DNA of 11,258 bases. It comes from Actinomycetota bacterium (GTDB taxonomy: Bacteria > Actinomycetota > Thermoleophilia > Solirubrobacterales > Solirubrobacteraceae). Numbering within the stretch: the first letter of the stretch is position 1; the number at the start of each line of letters is the position of its first letter. Below the pieces are notes generated by a model. That model was not told where the DNA came from. It searched no databases and saw only the letters and a list, made by a program, of their open reading frames with translations. Positions 1 through 6,837 of the stretch are shown one piece after another. Both the position numbers and the translations under genes were made by a program. The stretch spans positions 1 through 11,258 of the forward strand of contig CAJCIJ010000294.1 in assembly GCA_903970315.1 (NCBI GenBank). The letters are read 5' to 3'.

Positions 1-315
1 GTGCTCTTTGACGAGACGCTCCCCGCCAGCGGCGAGTTGGCGCGCATGGTCGGCGTCTACCGCGAGCGGCTTGCAGACCTTGTCGGCGCAACGCTGCTGG
101 AGCAGTTGCCCACCAATCGCCGCCAGCGCGCCAGCACGGAAGTCCAGGCGCTTTCAAGCGCCGTCCTGGGGGCCGCCGAGGCGCTTGGCCGGTGGTGGCT
201 GCGCACTGACGCCATCTCAGCCGAGGACGCCGCGGCCATGCTCATAACCACGCTGGGTCCCGGCCTGCGCGAGCGGGCCGCGCGCTACCGGGCGACGACG
301 GTCAAGGCGGCGTGA
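1..315 (+). CDS. TetR/AcrR-family transcriptional regulator, C-terminal part (5' end outside window)
   Basis: This is the last 104 codons of a gene that begins before the window. The visible part is entirely alpha-helical ligand-binding/dimerisation domain. The stretch GAAEALGRWWL near residues 57-67, followed by a helix of the type AEDAAAMLITTLGPGL, is typical of the C-terminal domain of TetR regulators. The DNA-binding helix-turn-helix would lie upstream and is not seen. The GTG at base 1 should not be taken as the true start, because a protein starting there would have no DNA-binding domain. The stop TGA overlaps the thiolase start by one base (TGATG), so the regulator is the upstream member of the lipid operon and may control it in response to an acyl-CoA-type ligand. 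That role is inferred from position and from known TetR regulators of fatty-acid genes. The family call is moderately certain because the HTH cannot be inspected. Confidence 0.72.
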   Translation: MLFDETLPASGELARMVGVYRERLADLVGATLLEQLPTNRRQRASTEVQALSSAVLGAAEALGRWWLRTDAISAEDAAAMLITTLGPGLRERAARYRATTVKAA

Positions 316-1601
316 TGGCTGTCAATGGCACATCCCCGCGCAGGGTGGCGATCCTTGGTGGCAACCGTATCCCGTTCGCCCGTTCCAACAGCGCATACGC
401 GCAGTTCAGCAACCAGGACATGCTTACCGCCACGCTGGAAGGTCTCGTGGAGCGCTTCGATCTGGCCGGCCAGCGACTGGGTGAGGTGGTCGCCGGCGCA
501 GTGCTCAAGCACCCCCGTGATCACGGGCTCACACGCGAGTCGGTGCTGGGGTGCAAGCTCGCTCCGGAGACGCCGGCGTATGACATTCAGCAGGCCTGCG
601 GTACCGGCCTTGAGGCGGCGATCCTCGTGGCCAACAAGATCGCTCTTGGCCAAATCGAGTCGGGGGTCGCGGCTGGTGTCGACACCACCTCGGACCCCCC
701 GATCACGCTAAGCGACGACCTGCGCGCCGTGCTGGTCCGTGCGAACTCCGCCAAGACCCTGAAGGCTCGGGCGATGGCGTTGACGGGCCTGCGGCCGGGC
801 CAGCTGGTGCCCGAGCCTCCCCGCAACGAGGAGCCGCGGACGGGGCTCTCGATGGGCGAGCACTGCGCGGTCATGGCCAAGGAATGGGACATCGCCCGCG
901 TGGCACAGGATGAGCTGACCGCGCGCAGTCACGTCAATCTCGCAGCCGCGTACGAGGCCGGCTTCACGGACGATCTGGTCACCCCGTTCGGCGGCCTGGA
1001 GCGAGACCAGAACCTGCGGCCGGACAGCACGGTCGAGCGTCTGAGCAAGCTCAAGCCTGTGTTCGGCGGGCCGGACGGCACCATGACCGCCGGCAACTCG
1101 ACCCCGCTCTCCGACGGTGCGTCCTCGGTGCTGCTCGCCAGCGAGGAGTGGGCGAAGGAGCGCGGCCTACCGGTGCTCGCATACCTCACCCAAGCCGAGA
1201 CTGCCGCGGTGGACCATGTGACCAAGCGCGAAGGGCTGCTGATGGCACCGGCCTACGCCATGCCGCGGATGCTCGACCGCGCAGGCCTGACTCTTCAGGA
1301 CTTCGACTTCTACGAGATTCACGAGGCGTTTGCAGCGCAGGTTCTCTGCACCCTGAAGGCCTGGGAAGACGAGGAGTTCTGCCGCTCCCGATTGGACCGC
1401 GACGAGCCGCTGGGCGCCATCGAGACCGACAAGCTGAACGTCCACGGCGGCTCGCTGGCCGCTGGGCATCCCTTCGCCGCCACCGGCGGCAGGCTCGTGG
1501 CGGGTCTGGCCAAGTCGCTCGCGCAGCGGGGCGGCGGCCGTGGCGTGATCTCGGTGTGCGCCGCCGGTGGCCAGGGTGTCGTTGCCGTGGTGGAGCGATA
1601 G
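315..1601 (+). CDS. fadA2: Acetyl-CoA C-acyltransferase (thiolase), FadA2/FadI-like
   Basis: This 428-aa thiolase cleaves 3-ketoacyl-CoA with CoA, or condenses two acyl-CoAs in reverse. All catalytic elements are visible: nucleophilic Cys95 in QQACGTG, the HEAFA motif at 336-340, His385 in AAGHP, and acid/base Cys415 in CAAGGQG near the C-terminus. HEAF rather than NEAF is typical of FadI/trifunctional-protein-type thiolases, and the length fits that group. I chose ATG at 315 because an AAGG at 304-307 lies 7 bases upstream and the TGATG junction couples it to the regulator. GTG at 312 would add one residue. It is followed after 16 bases by a FabG4-type reductase and then an HtdX-like dehydratase, the same gene set as Rv0243, Rv0242c and Rv0241c of M. 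tuberculosis. That synteny supports the name, but orthology rests on recall and was not tested by alignment. Confidence 0.9.
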   Translation: MAVNGTSPRRVAILGGNRIPFARSNSAYAQFSNQDMLTATLEGLVERFDLAGQRLGEVVAGAVLKHPRDHGLTRESVLGCKLAPETPAYDIQQACGTGLEAAILVANKIALGQIESGVAAGVDTTSDPPITLSDDLRAVLVRANSAKTLKARAMALTGLRPGQLVPEPPRNEEPRTGLSMGEHCAVMAKEWDIARVAQDELTARSHVNLAAAYEAGFTDDLVTPFGGLERDQNLRPDSTVERLSKLKPVFGGPDGTMTAGNSTPLSDGASSVLLASEEWAKERGLPVLAYLTQAETAAVDHVTKREGLLMAPAYAMPRMLDRAGLTLQDFDFYEIHEAFAAQVLCTLKAWEDEEFCRSRLDRDEPLGAIETDKLNVHGGSLAAGHPFAATGGRLVAGLAKSLAQRGGGRGVISVCAAGGQGVVAVVER

Positions 1602-1605
1602 GGAC

Positions 1606-1612
1606 AGGGAGG
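1606..1612 (+). promoter_or_regulatory. Ribosome binding site that fixes the fabG4 start
   Basis: AGGGAGG lies 5 bases before GTG at 1618, directly after the thiolase stop codon (1599-1601). This favours GTG 1618 over the in-frame GTG at 1567, which lies inside the thiolase and would add 17 residues (MARVSLPWW...) not expected for the family. Confidence 0.75.
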
Positions 1613-1617
1613 CGAAA

Positions 1618-3024
1618 GTGGCAGACACCTACACACGGGTGATGCGAGCCCCAGTTGTCGGCGGGCTGGCCAAGCGTGTCGGCGCTCCTTCGCCACCGAC
1701 GCTTGAGCGGTTCGTCCCGGGCGCCCCCGTGATCAGCGGCAAGGTTCTGCTCGGAGCGGCGACCAACAGCCGTTTGGCGAGGCCGCTCCTGGTGGCGCTG
1801 GAGGGCCTGGACGCTGCCACCGCCGTGGTCGACGGCGACCCGGCGCGGCGGCTGATTGGAGATGCCAAGGTCGATGCAGCCAACTTCGCGGCCAAGGGTG
1901 CCAGGCAGCGCTTCAAGGCACTTGTCTTTGACGCAACGGGAATCGGCGACTCGGCGTCGCTGGTCGCGCTGCAGGCCTTCTTCTACCCGGCGCTGGATGC
2001 GCTGGAGAGAAGCGGCCGGGTGATCGTCTTGGGGACGCCACCGGAGAACGCTAAGAGCGCCCGCGAGCACACCGCACAGAGGGCGCTGGAGGGCTTTACG
2101 CGCTCGCTTGGCAAGGAGGTCGGCCGGCGTGGCGCCACGGTCCAGCTCGTATACGTCGCTCCCGGCGCCGAGGGCGCCATGGACTCGACGCTGCGATTTC
2201 TGCTGTCTCCCCGCAGTGCGTACGTCTCCGCGCAGGTGATCCGGCTGACCCCACCGTCGTCGACTACCGCGGCAGAGTCCGTCGACTGGGATGCGCCGCT
2301 TGCGGGTCGGACGGCGCTGGTGACAGGGGCAGCACGAGGCATTGGCGCCGCGATCGCCGAGGTTCTGGCCCGCGACGGCGCGTCCGTCACCGGCCTCGAC
2401 GTCCCCGCAGCGCAGACCGACCTTACCGCGCTGATGGCGCGTCTTGGCGGCTCGGCGCTGGAGCTGGACATCACCAGCGACGACGCGCCTGGTGAGATCG
2501 CGGCGCACTTCGCCGACGGGCTGGACGTGCTCGTCCACAACGCGGGTGTTACCCGCGACCGGACGCTGGCCAAGATGCCCGCAGACCGCTGGACGTCGCT
2601 GATGGAGATCAACCTGTCAAGCGAGGAGCGGATCAACGATGCGCTCCTGGCGGCTGGCAAGCTCAAGCCCAACGGTCGCATTGTCTGCGTGTCCTCGATA
2701 GCGGGCATTGCGGGCAACGGCGGACAGACCAACTACGGCACGTCAAAGGCCGGCGTGATCGGGATGGTGCACTCGATGGCGCCCGCGCTGGCTGCCGAGC
2801 ATCAGGCGACGATCAACGCCGTAGCGCCGGGGTTCATCGAGACGCAGATGACCGCTGCCATTCCCTTTGCAATCCGCGAGGCCGGGCGGCGCATGAACAG
2901 CCTGCTGCAGGGCGGTCTGCCGGTAGACGTGGCCGAGACGATCGCCTGGTTTGCCTCGCCGGCGTCGGCGGGGCTGAATGGCAACGTGGTCCGTGTCTGC
3001 GGACAGAGCCTGCTGGGGGCCTGA
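1618..3024 (+). CDS. fabG4: High-molecular-weight 3-oxoacyl-thioester reductase, FabG4-type
   Basis: This 468-aa SDR-family reductase interconverts 3-oxoacyl and (R)-3-hydroxyacyl thioesters. Residues 1 to about 220 form an N-terminal domain without a cofactor motif, as in the flavodoxin-like domain of mycobacterial FabG4 (454 aa). The C-terminal half is a full ketoreductase: nucleotide-binding TGAARGIG at 236-243, HNAG at 307-310, and the tetrad Asn332, Ser360, Tyr373, Lys377. The Asn-Ser (28) and Ser-Tyr (13) spacings equal those of E. coli FabG. An Asp after the second strand (GLDVP) fits NADH rather than NADPH preference, as established for FabG4. The start is GTG 1618 with a strong Shine-Dalgarno. 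The stop overlaps the next gene by one base (TGATG). CoA thioesters are the likely substrates, given the thiolase and acyl-CoA dehydrogenase neighbours. Family assignment is secure; the physiological substrate is inferred. Confidence 0.9.
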   Translation: MADTYTRVMRAPVVGGLAKRVGAPSPPTLERFVPGAPVISGKVLLGAATNSRLARPLLVALEGLDAATAVVDGDPARRLIGDAKVDAANFAAKGARQRFKALVFDATGIGDSASLVALQAFFYPALDALERSGRVIVLGTPPENAKSAREHTAQRALEGFTRSLGKEVGRRGATVQLVYVAPGAEGAMDSTLRFLLSPRSAYVSAQVIRLTPPSSTTAAESVDWDAPLAGRTALVTGAARGIGAAIAEVLARDGASVTGLDVPAAQTDLTALMARLGGSALELDITSDDAPGEIAAHFADGLDVLVHNAGVTRDRTLAKMPADRWTSLMEINLSSEERINDALLAAGKLKPNGRIVCVSSIAGIAGNGGQTNYGTSKAGVIGMVHSMAPALAAEHQATINAVAPGFIETQMTAAIPFAIREAGRRMNSLLQGGLPVDVAETIAWFASPASAGLNGNVVRVCGQSLLGA

Positions 3025-4067
3025 TGGCAACACGCGAGCTCACTGGACCGCCGCAGATCCTGCCGCTCTACCTACGCACTGCCGCGACCCTGATTCCGGG
3101 CGCCGCGCGCCTGCCGGGCCTGCCGGGCTCCGGCGGAGCCATGCCCGACCTTCAGTTGATACTGCGCGATGTCCCCATTGACCCCGCGCGGGTGGCCGAG
3201 TACCGCGAGGTGTGCGAGTGGCCGTCCACGGTCGCAGTGCCCTCAACCTACGTGCACGTGTTGGCGTTTGGGTTGCATATGGCGCTGATGGCCGACGGCG
3301 CCTTCCCGTTCTCGGCGGTAGGGCTCGTGCACGTGGACAACGAGATCGTCCAGTTGCGGCCATTGGCTGTGAAGGACAGGCTCACGTTCAACGTCTCCGT
3401 CACCCCGCTGGAGTCGCACCCGCGCGGCCGCACGTTCGCGATACTCACCACTGCCCACGCCGATGGCGAGCTCGTCTGGACTGAGCGTTCGACGATGCTT
3501 CGTCGCGGATCAGGTGGCGCCTCGAAGCCACGCTCATCCGGCGACGATGAGGCTGCCGCCGACACTCACGACGACGTGATAACGCGACAGGAGTGGCGGG
3601 TGCCCGAGGACACAGGTCGTCGCTACGGCGCTGTGTCGGGGGATCGCAACCCGATTCACCTTCATGCCCTCAGCGCCCGGGCGTTTGGCTTCCCCCGCGC
3701 AATCGCCCACGGGATGTGGACCAAGGCCCGCTGCCTGGGGGCCATCGCAGGAGAGCTGCCCGATGCTTACGCGGTGAGCGTGACCTTCCGCAAGCCGGTG
3801 CTGCTGCCCGCCCGTGTGAGCTTCGAGGCCGATCGCTCGGCGGAGATAATCGATTTCACTCTGAACTCGCACGGCGCCAAGTCAGAGGCGGTGCACCTCA
3901 CCGGGCGTGTATCGCCGCACGACTCCCCTGCTGGGCTGCAGACCAAGTCCGCAGCCAAGAAGCCGGCGGCCAAGACCGAGGGTGCTACCAAGCGGGCCAG
4001 CACGCGGGCGGCTACGCCGAAGGCGCCGGCCAAGCCCAAGGCCAAGACCGCGGGGCCGCGATCATGA
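3024..4067 (+). CDS. htdX: MaoC-family (R)-3-hydroxyacyl-thioester dehydratase/hydratase, HtdX-like, with basic C-terminal tail
   Basis: This 347-aa double-hotdog protein reversibly dehydrates (R)-3-hydroxyacyl thioesters to trans-2-enoyl thioesters. The first hotdog half (about residues 70-155) lacks the catalytic motif. The second carries the hydratase-2 signature from Tyr201 through SGD (205-207) to NPIH (209-212), with the catalytic Asp207/His212 pair, followed by AHGMW. The start ATG overlaps the fabG4 stop (TGATG), and a run of G just upstream may help ribosome binding. It sits where HtdX (Rv0241c) sits beside FabG4 in M. tuberculosis. About 280 residues would be usual. The extra length includes residues 306-347, a low-complexity tail with 9 Lys, 3 Arg, 12 Ala and 5 Pro in 42 residues, like histone-H1/AlgP-type basic tails. 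The tail has no role in the fold and may bind nucleic acid, membrane or an acidic partner, which is speculation. The catalytic call is strong; the ortholog name is moderate. Confidence 0.87.
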   Translation: MATRELTGPPQILPLYLRTAATLIPGAARLPGLPGSGGAMPDLQLILRDVPIDPARVAEYREVCEWPSTVAVPSTYVHVLAFGLHMALMADGAFPFSAVGLVHVDNEIVQLRPLAVKDRLTFNVSVTPLESHPRGRTFAILTTAHADGELVWTERSTMLRRGSGGASKPRSSGDDEAAADTHDDVITRQEWRVPEDTGRRYGAVSGDRNPIHLHALSARAFGFPRAIAHGMWTKARCLGAIAGELPDAYAVSVTFRKPVLLPARVSFEADRSAEIIDFTLNSHGAKSEAVHLTGRVSPHDSPAGLQTKSAAKKPAAKTEGATKRASTRAATPKAPAKPKAKTAGPRS

Positions 4068-5380
4068 GCATCGTCGACAAGGGACTGGCGCTGGCGCTGC
4101 GCTCCTCCACGCGTCTGGCGAGTTCGGATGTGCTCGATCGCTTGGGCGTGCGCCAGTCGGTGGAGCGTGGACTGTTCAGGGCCACCAAGGGCACCACTCG
4201 CGCGGCAGCGGCGGCTGGCCGCACATTTTCGGCAGCCACGAAGCTGACCAGCCCAGCCCGCCAGCCCCGTGCAGCCGACAAGGGTCTGTTTGACCTCACC
4301 CCCTCTGAGGAGCAGGCAATGCTCTGCGAGGCGATCTCGGACTTCGCCGCCAGCGCGGTGCGAACTGCGGCCACCGAGGCCGACGACCAATCGCGCACCC
4401 CCGACGAGCTGCTGGCACAGGCTGCCGAACTCGGTCTGGGCATGCTGGGAATCCCCGAGGAGCTCGGGGGCGTGATGGCCGAGCGCTCCGCCGTGACCGC
4501 TGTCCTGGCTGCCGAAGCGCTCGCTCACGGCGACATGGGCATCGCCTTTGCGGCACTTGCGCCCGGCGCTGTCGCCACCGCAATAGGGCTGTGGGGCGAC
4601 GCTGACCAGCAAGCTCAGTACCTGCCTCCGTTCGCCGGTGAGATACCCCCGGCGGCGGCGTTGGCGCTGCTTGAGCCGCGCCCCATCTTTGACCCCCTGC
4701 GCCCAGCCACCAAGGCGCGACGCGACGGCTCCGACTGGGTGTTGAGCGGGACCAAGTCGCTGGTGCCGCGGGCAGCGGCGGGGGAGTTGTTCGTTGTTAG
4801 CGCCGACGTGCCGGGCAGCGGTCCGGCGTTGTTTGTGATCGAGTCCGGGGTCGAAGGCCTCTACACGGCGCCCGAGCCGGCCATGGGTCTGCGCGCCGCA
4901 AGCACGGCTCGGCTCATCCTCGAAGACGTCCGTGTGCCCACTTCTGCGGTACTCGCCGAGGGCGACCCAAGCGCCTACGTTGAGTGCGTTCAGCGCGCGC
5001 GCATCGCCTGGTGTGCCCTGGCGGTGGGTACTGGTCAGGCGGTACTGGATTACCTGATCCCCTACGTCAAGGAACGTTCGGCGTTCGGCGAACCGATCGC
5101 AAACCGCCAGGCCGTGGCATTCGCGGTCGCCGACGTGGGCATCGAGCTGGAGGGCATGCGCCTGACCACGTGGCGGGCTGCAAGCCGCGCCGACCAGGGC
5201 AAGAGCTTCGAGCGCGAGGCGGCCCTGGCGCGCACCCTTTGCACCCACAAGGGGATGAAGATCGGCGCCGACGGTGTCCAGCTGCTCGGCGGCCACGGGT
5301 ACGTCAAGGAGCACCCTGTCGAGCGTTGGTATCGCGACCTGCGGGCTGCGGGCCTGATGGAGGGCGCGCTGCTCGCCTAG
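4064..5380 (+). CDS. Acyl-CoA dehydrogenase-family protein, putative alpha subunit of a split pair
   Basis: This 438-aa ACAD-fold protein begins at an ATG that overlaps the dehydratase stop (ATGA), so translation is probably coupled. Longer in-frame reading upstream is only a shadow of the dehydratase gene. Residues 1-75 are a basic, Ala/Ser/Arg-rich extension before the usual N-terminal helical domain (from about LTPSEEQAM). The middle domain has lost the flavin-contacting TEPxAGSD signature: the equivalent is LLEPRPIFDP around 202-211. The C-terminal domain keeps the elements that hold the FAD of the partner subunit: Arg338, Phe341 and Gln349 in RSAFG...Q, and QLLGGHGY at 406-413. The protein stops five residues after Glu433-Gly434, so the terminal helix normally following YEGT is absent. 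With the next gene it probably forms a heteromeric enzyme acting on acyl-CoA. It could instead be a homomer with altered flavin binding. The family is certain; subunit role is inferred. Confidence 0.85.
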   Translation: MSIVDKGLALALRSSTRLASSDVLDRLGVRQSVERGLFRATKGTTRAAAAAGRTFSAATKLTSPARQPRAADKGLFDLTPSEEQAMLCEAISDFAASAVRTAATEADDQSRTPDELLAQAAELGLGMLGIPEELGGVMAERSAVTAVLAAEALAHGDMGIAFAALAPGAVATAIGLWGDADQQAQYLPPFAGEIPPAAALALLEPRPIFDPLRPATKARRDGSDWVLSGTKSLVPRAAAGELFVVSADVPGSGPALFVIESGVEGLYTAPEPAMGLRAASTARLILEDVRVPTSAVLAEGDPSAYVECVQRARIAWCALAVGTGQAVLDYLIPYVKERSAFGEPIANRQAVAFAVADVGIELEGMRLTTWRAASRADQGKSFEREAALARTLCTHKGMKIGADGVQLLGGHGYVKEHPVERWYRDLRAAGLMEGALLA

Positions 5381-5399
5381 GGCAACTCTGGAGCACGGC

Positions 5400-6611
5400 A
5401 TGATCAATCTTGAGACACCACGCAAGCTGGCGCCGCTGGCAAAGCAGGCCAGCCAGGTCGCCAGCGAGGTTTTCCGGCCGATCTCGCGCAAGTACGACAG
5501 GGCCGAGCACGAGTACCCCAAGGAGCTGGACATGTTCGCTGCGCTCATGGACGGCAAGGACGCGGGTGCGGGCAACGCTGGCGCAGGCGCAGCCGGCGTG
5601 CGTCGCAAGGACAAGGCCGACGAGGAGAGCAATCGCAACGGTTCCAACATGGCGACGGTGCTCGGGGTGATCGAGCTCTGCTACGGCGACGTGGGACTGA
5701 CGCTCACTCTGCCCAGACAGGGACTGGGCAACTCGGCGATCGCCTCGGTGGCCAACGACGAGCAGCTGCAGCGGTTCGCGGGCAAGTGGGCGGCGATGGC
5801 GATCACCGAGCCCGAGGCCGGTTCGGACTCGGCGTCGATCCGGACCACGGCCGTTCTGGACGGCGACGAGTATGTGCTCAACGGCGAGAAGATCTATGTC
5901 ACGTCGGGCTCGCGCGCCGAGTTGATCGTGGTCTGGGCATCGCTTGATCCCAGCAAAGGGCGCGCCGCGATCAAGTCCTTTGTCGTACCACGTGACACCC
6001 CGGGGATGATCCTCGAGCGGCTGGAGCACAAGCTCGGGATCCGCGCCTCAGACACCGCGAACTTCCGCCTGGAGGACTGCCGCATCCCCAAGGAGAACCT
6101 CCTAGGGAGTCCCGAGATCGACACCGAGAAGTCTTTCGCGGGCGCGATGCAGACCTTCGACAACACCCGTCCCCTGGTGGCCGGTATGGCTGTGGGCCTG
6201 GCGCGCGCGTGCATCGACGAGACACGCAAACGCCTTGACGAGGCGGGGGTGACGGTGGACTACACACGGCCCGCCAACGTCCAGCACGCAGCAGCCGCTC
6301 GCCTGCTGGCATTGGAGGCCGACTACGAGGCGGCCCTGCTGCTCACGCTGCAGGCGGCCTGGATGGCGGACAACTCCAAGCCCAATTCGCTTCAGGCATC
6401 GATGGCCAAGGCCAAGGCCGGTCGCAGCTGTGTGGACATCGCCCTGGGCTGCGTCGAGCTGTGCGGCAGCGTCGGATACGGTGAGGACTCACTGCTTGAG
6501 AAGTGGGCTCGCGACGCCAAGATCCTCGACATCTTCGAGGGCACCCAGCAGATCCAGCTGTTGGTGGTCGCCCGCCAGCTGCTGGGCAAGAGCTCGGCCG
6601 AACTGCGCTAA
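5400..6611 (+). CDS. Acyl-CoA dehydrogenase, putative catalytic (beta) subunit of a split pair
   Basis: This 403-aa ACAD introduces a trans-2 double bond into acyl-CoA using FAD. It has TEPEAGSD at 136-143, the beta-domain segment YVTSGS at 166-171, and catalytic base Glu380 in FEGTQQIQ at 379-386 with a complete terminal helix. By contrast, the RxxFG motif is absent: the region before Gln in RPANVQ reads VTVDYT. The QxxGGxG element is degraded to ELCGSVG at 353-359. These are exactly the parts retained by the preceding gene, which suggests a composite site. A Gly/Ala-rich and charged low-complexity insertion lies at about 50-80. ATG 5400 has GGAG at 5390-5393, 6 bases upstream, and the gap to the previous gene is 19 bases. 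It is the last gene of the operon. ACAD family membership is secure; dependence on the alpha subunit is inferred from motif loss. Confidence 0.88.
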   Translation: MINLETPRKLAPLAKQASQVASEVFRPISRKYDRAEHEYPKELDMFAALMDGKDAGAGNAGAGAAGVRRKDKADEESNRNGSNMATVLGVIELCYGDVGLTLTLPRQGLGNSAIASVANDEQLQRFAGKWAAMAITEPEAGSDSASIRTTAVLDGDEYVLNGEKIYVTSGSRAELIVVWASLDPSKGRAAIKSFVVPRDTPGMILERLEHKLGIRASDTANFRLEDCRIPKENLLGSPEIDTEKSFAGAMQTFDNTRPLVAGMAVGLARACIDETRKRLDEAGVTVDYTRPANVQHAAAARLLALEADYEAALLLTLQAAWMADNSKPNSLQASMAKAKAGRSCVDIALGCVELCGSVGYGEDSLLEKWARDAKILDIFEGTQQIQLLVVARQLLGKSSAELR

Positions 6612-6618
6612 CTCAATC

Positions 6619-6675
6619 GGTCGCCGGGCCGGCGTGCCCGCGAGCACAGCCGCTGCACCGACGAGCCGGCCGACC
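6619..6675 (+). terminator. Imperfect inverted repeat after the lipid operon, possible terminator
   Basis: GGTCG (6619-6623) and GCCGGC (6628-6633), separated by a CCGG bulge, can pair with GCCGGC (6665-6670) and CGACC (6671-6675) across a 31-base loop. A smaller alternative, CGGGC/GCCCG, lies at 6625-6640. No T-run follows, so this would not be a textbook intrinsic terminator. It lies 8 bases past the operon stop codon and before a convergently transcribed tRNA, where a transcription block would be useful for both strands. It could also be chance pairing in GC-rich DNA. Confidence 0.3.
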
Positions 6676-6693
6676 CCCAGCGGACAACGGAGG

Positions 6694-6766
6694 TGGAGCT
6701 AGGGGGACTCGAACCCCCGACCTCCTGGGTGCGATCCAGGCGCTCTCCCAGCTGAGCTATAGCCCC
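6694..6766 (-). tRNA. tRNA-Ala (anticodon CGC)
   Basis: The minus strand folds as a complete 73-base cloverleaf. The 7-bp acceptor stem GGGGCTA/TAGCTCC contains one G-T pair, the D-arm sequence is AGCTCAGCTGGGAGAGC, and the anticodon stem is CCTGG/CCAGG. The anticodon loop ATCGCAC gives CGC, which reads GCG. The T-arm has GGTTCGAGTCC. The discriminator is A (6694). The next template bases read CCT, so the CCA end is not encoded and must be added. Residues 32 and 38 are A and C, which do not form a standard pair. It converges with the lipid operon. Confidence 0.96.
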
Positions 6767-6802
6767 GCAATGCCGACGCACGACGATCGCGCCGGTCACG
6801 TG

Positions 6803-6808
6803 AGTGTA
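6803..6808 (-). promoter_or_regulatory. Possible -10 box for tRNA-Ala(CGC)
   Basis: On the minus strand TACACT (6808 to 6803) fits the TANNNT consensus and lies 36 bases before the mature tRNA 5' end, allowing a short RNase P-processed leader. No convincing -35 is visible. It lies within 25 bases of the divergent -10 proposed for the acidic-protein gene. Weak evidence. Confidence 0.25.
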
Positions 6809-6823
6809 GAGGCCCCGGGGCGA

Positions 6824-6829
6824 TAAGGT
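6824..6829 (+). promoter_or_regulatory. Possible -10 box (TAAGGT) for the acidic-protein gene
   Basis: TAAGGT matches TANNNT and is 8 bases from the ATG at 6838, close enough for a leaderless or near-leaderless transcript. The same bases contain AAGG (6825-6828), which could instead be a Shine-Dalgarno 9 bases from the ATG, so the two readings compete. Confidence 0.35.
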
Positions 6830-6837
6830 TTCGGCCG

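Noticed and set aside
312..314. GTG as thiolase start
   Set aside because: Possible, but ATG 315 has better spacing from AAGG and repeats the TGATG junction seen between fabG4 and the dehydratase.
1186..2538. 450-codon open frame on the minus strand opposite the thiolase and fabG4
   Set aside because: It is Arg/His/Gly-rich with no recognisable motif, and lies opposite two genes with full catalytic motifs. Long antisense frames are expected in high-GC DNA.
3593..4063. Upstream part of the open frame that contains the alpha ACAD
   Set aside because: It overlaps the catalytic half of the dehydratase in another frame. The ATG at 4064 in the ATGA overlap is the sensible start.
3767..5650. 627-codon open frame on the minus strand opposite the dehydratase and ACAD genes
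   Set aside because: Its composition is shadow-like and it has no domain. The plus-strand genes beneath it carry conserved motifs and operon junctions.
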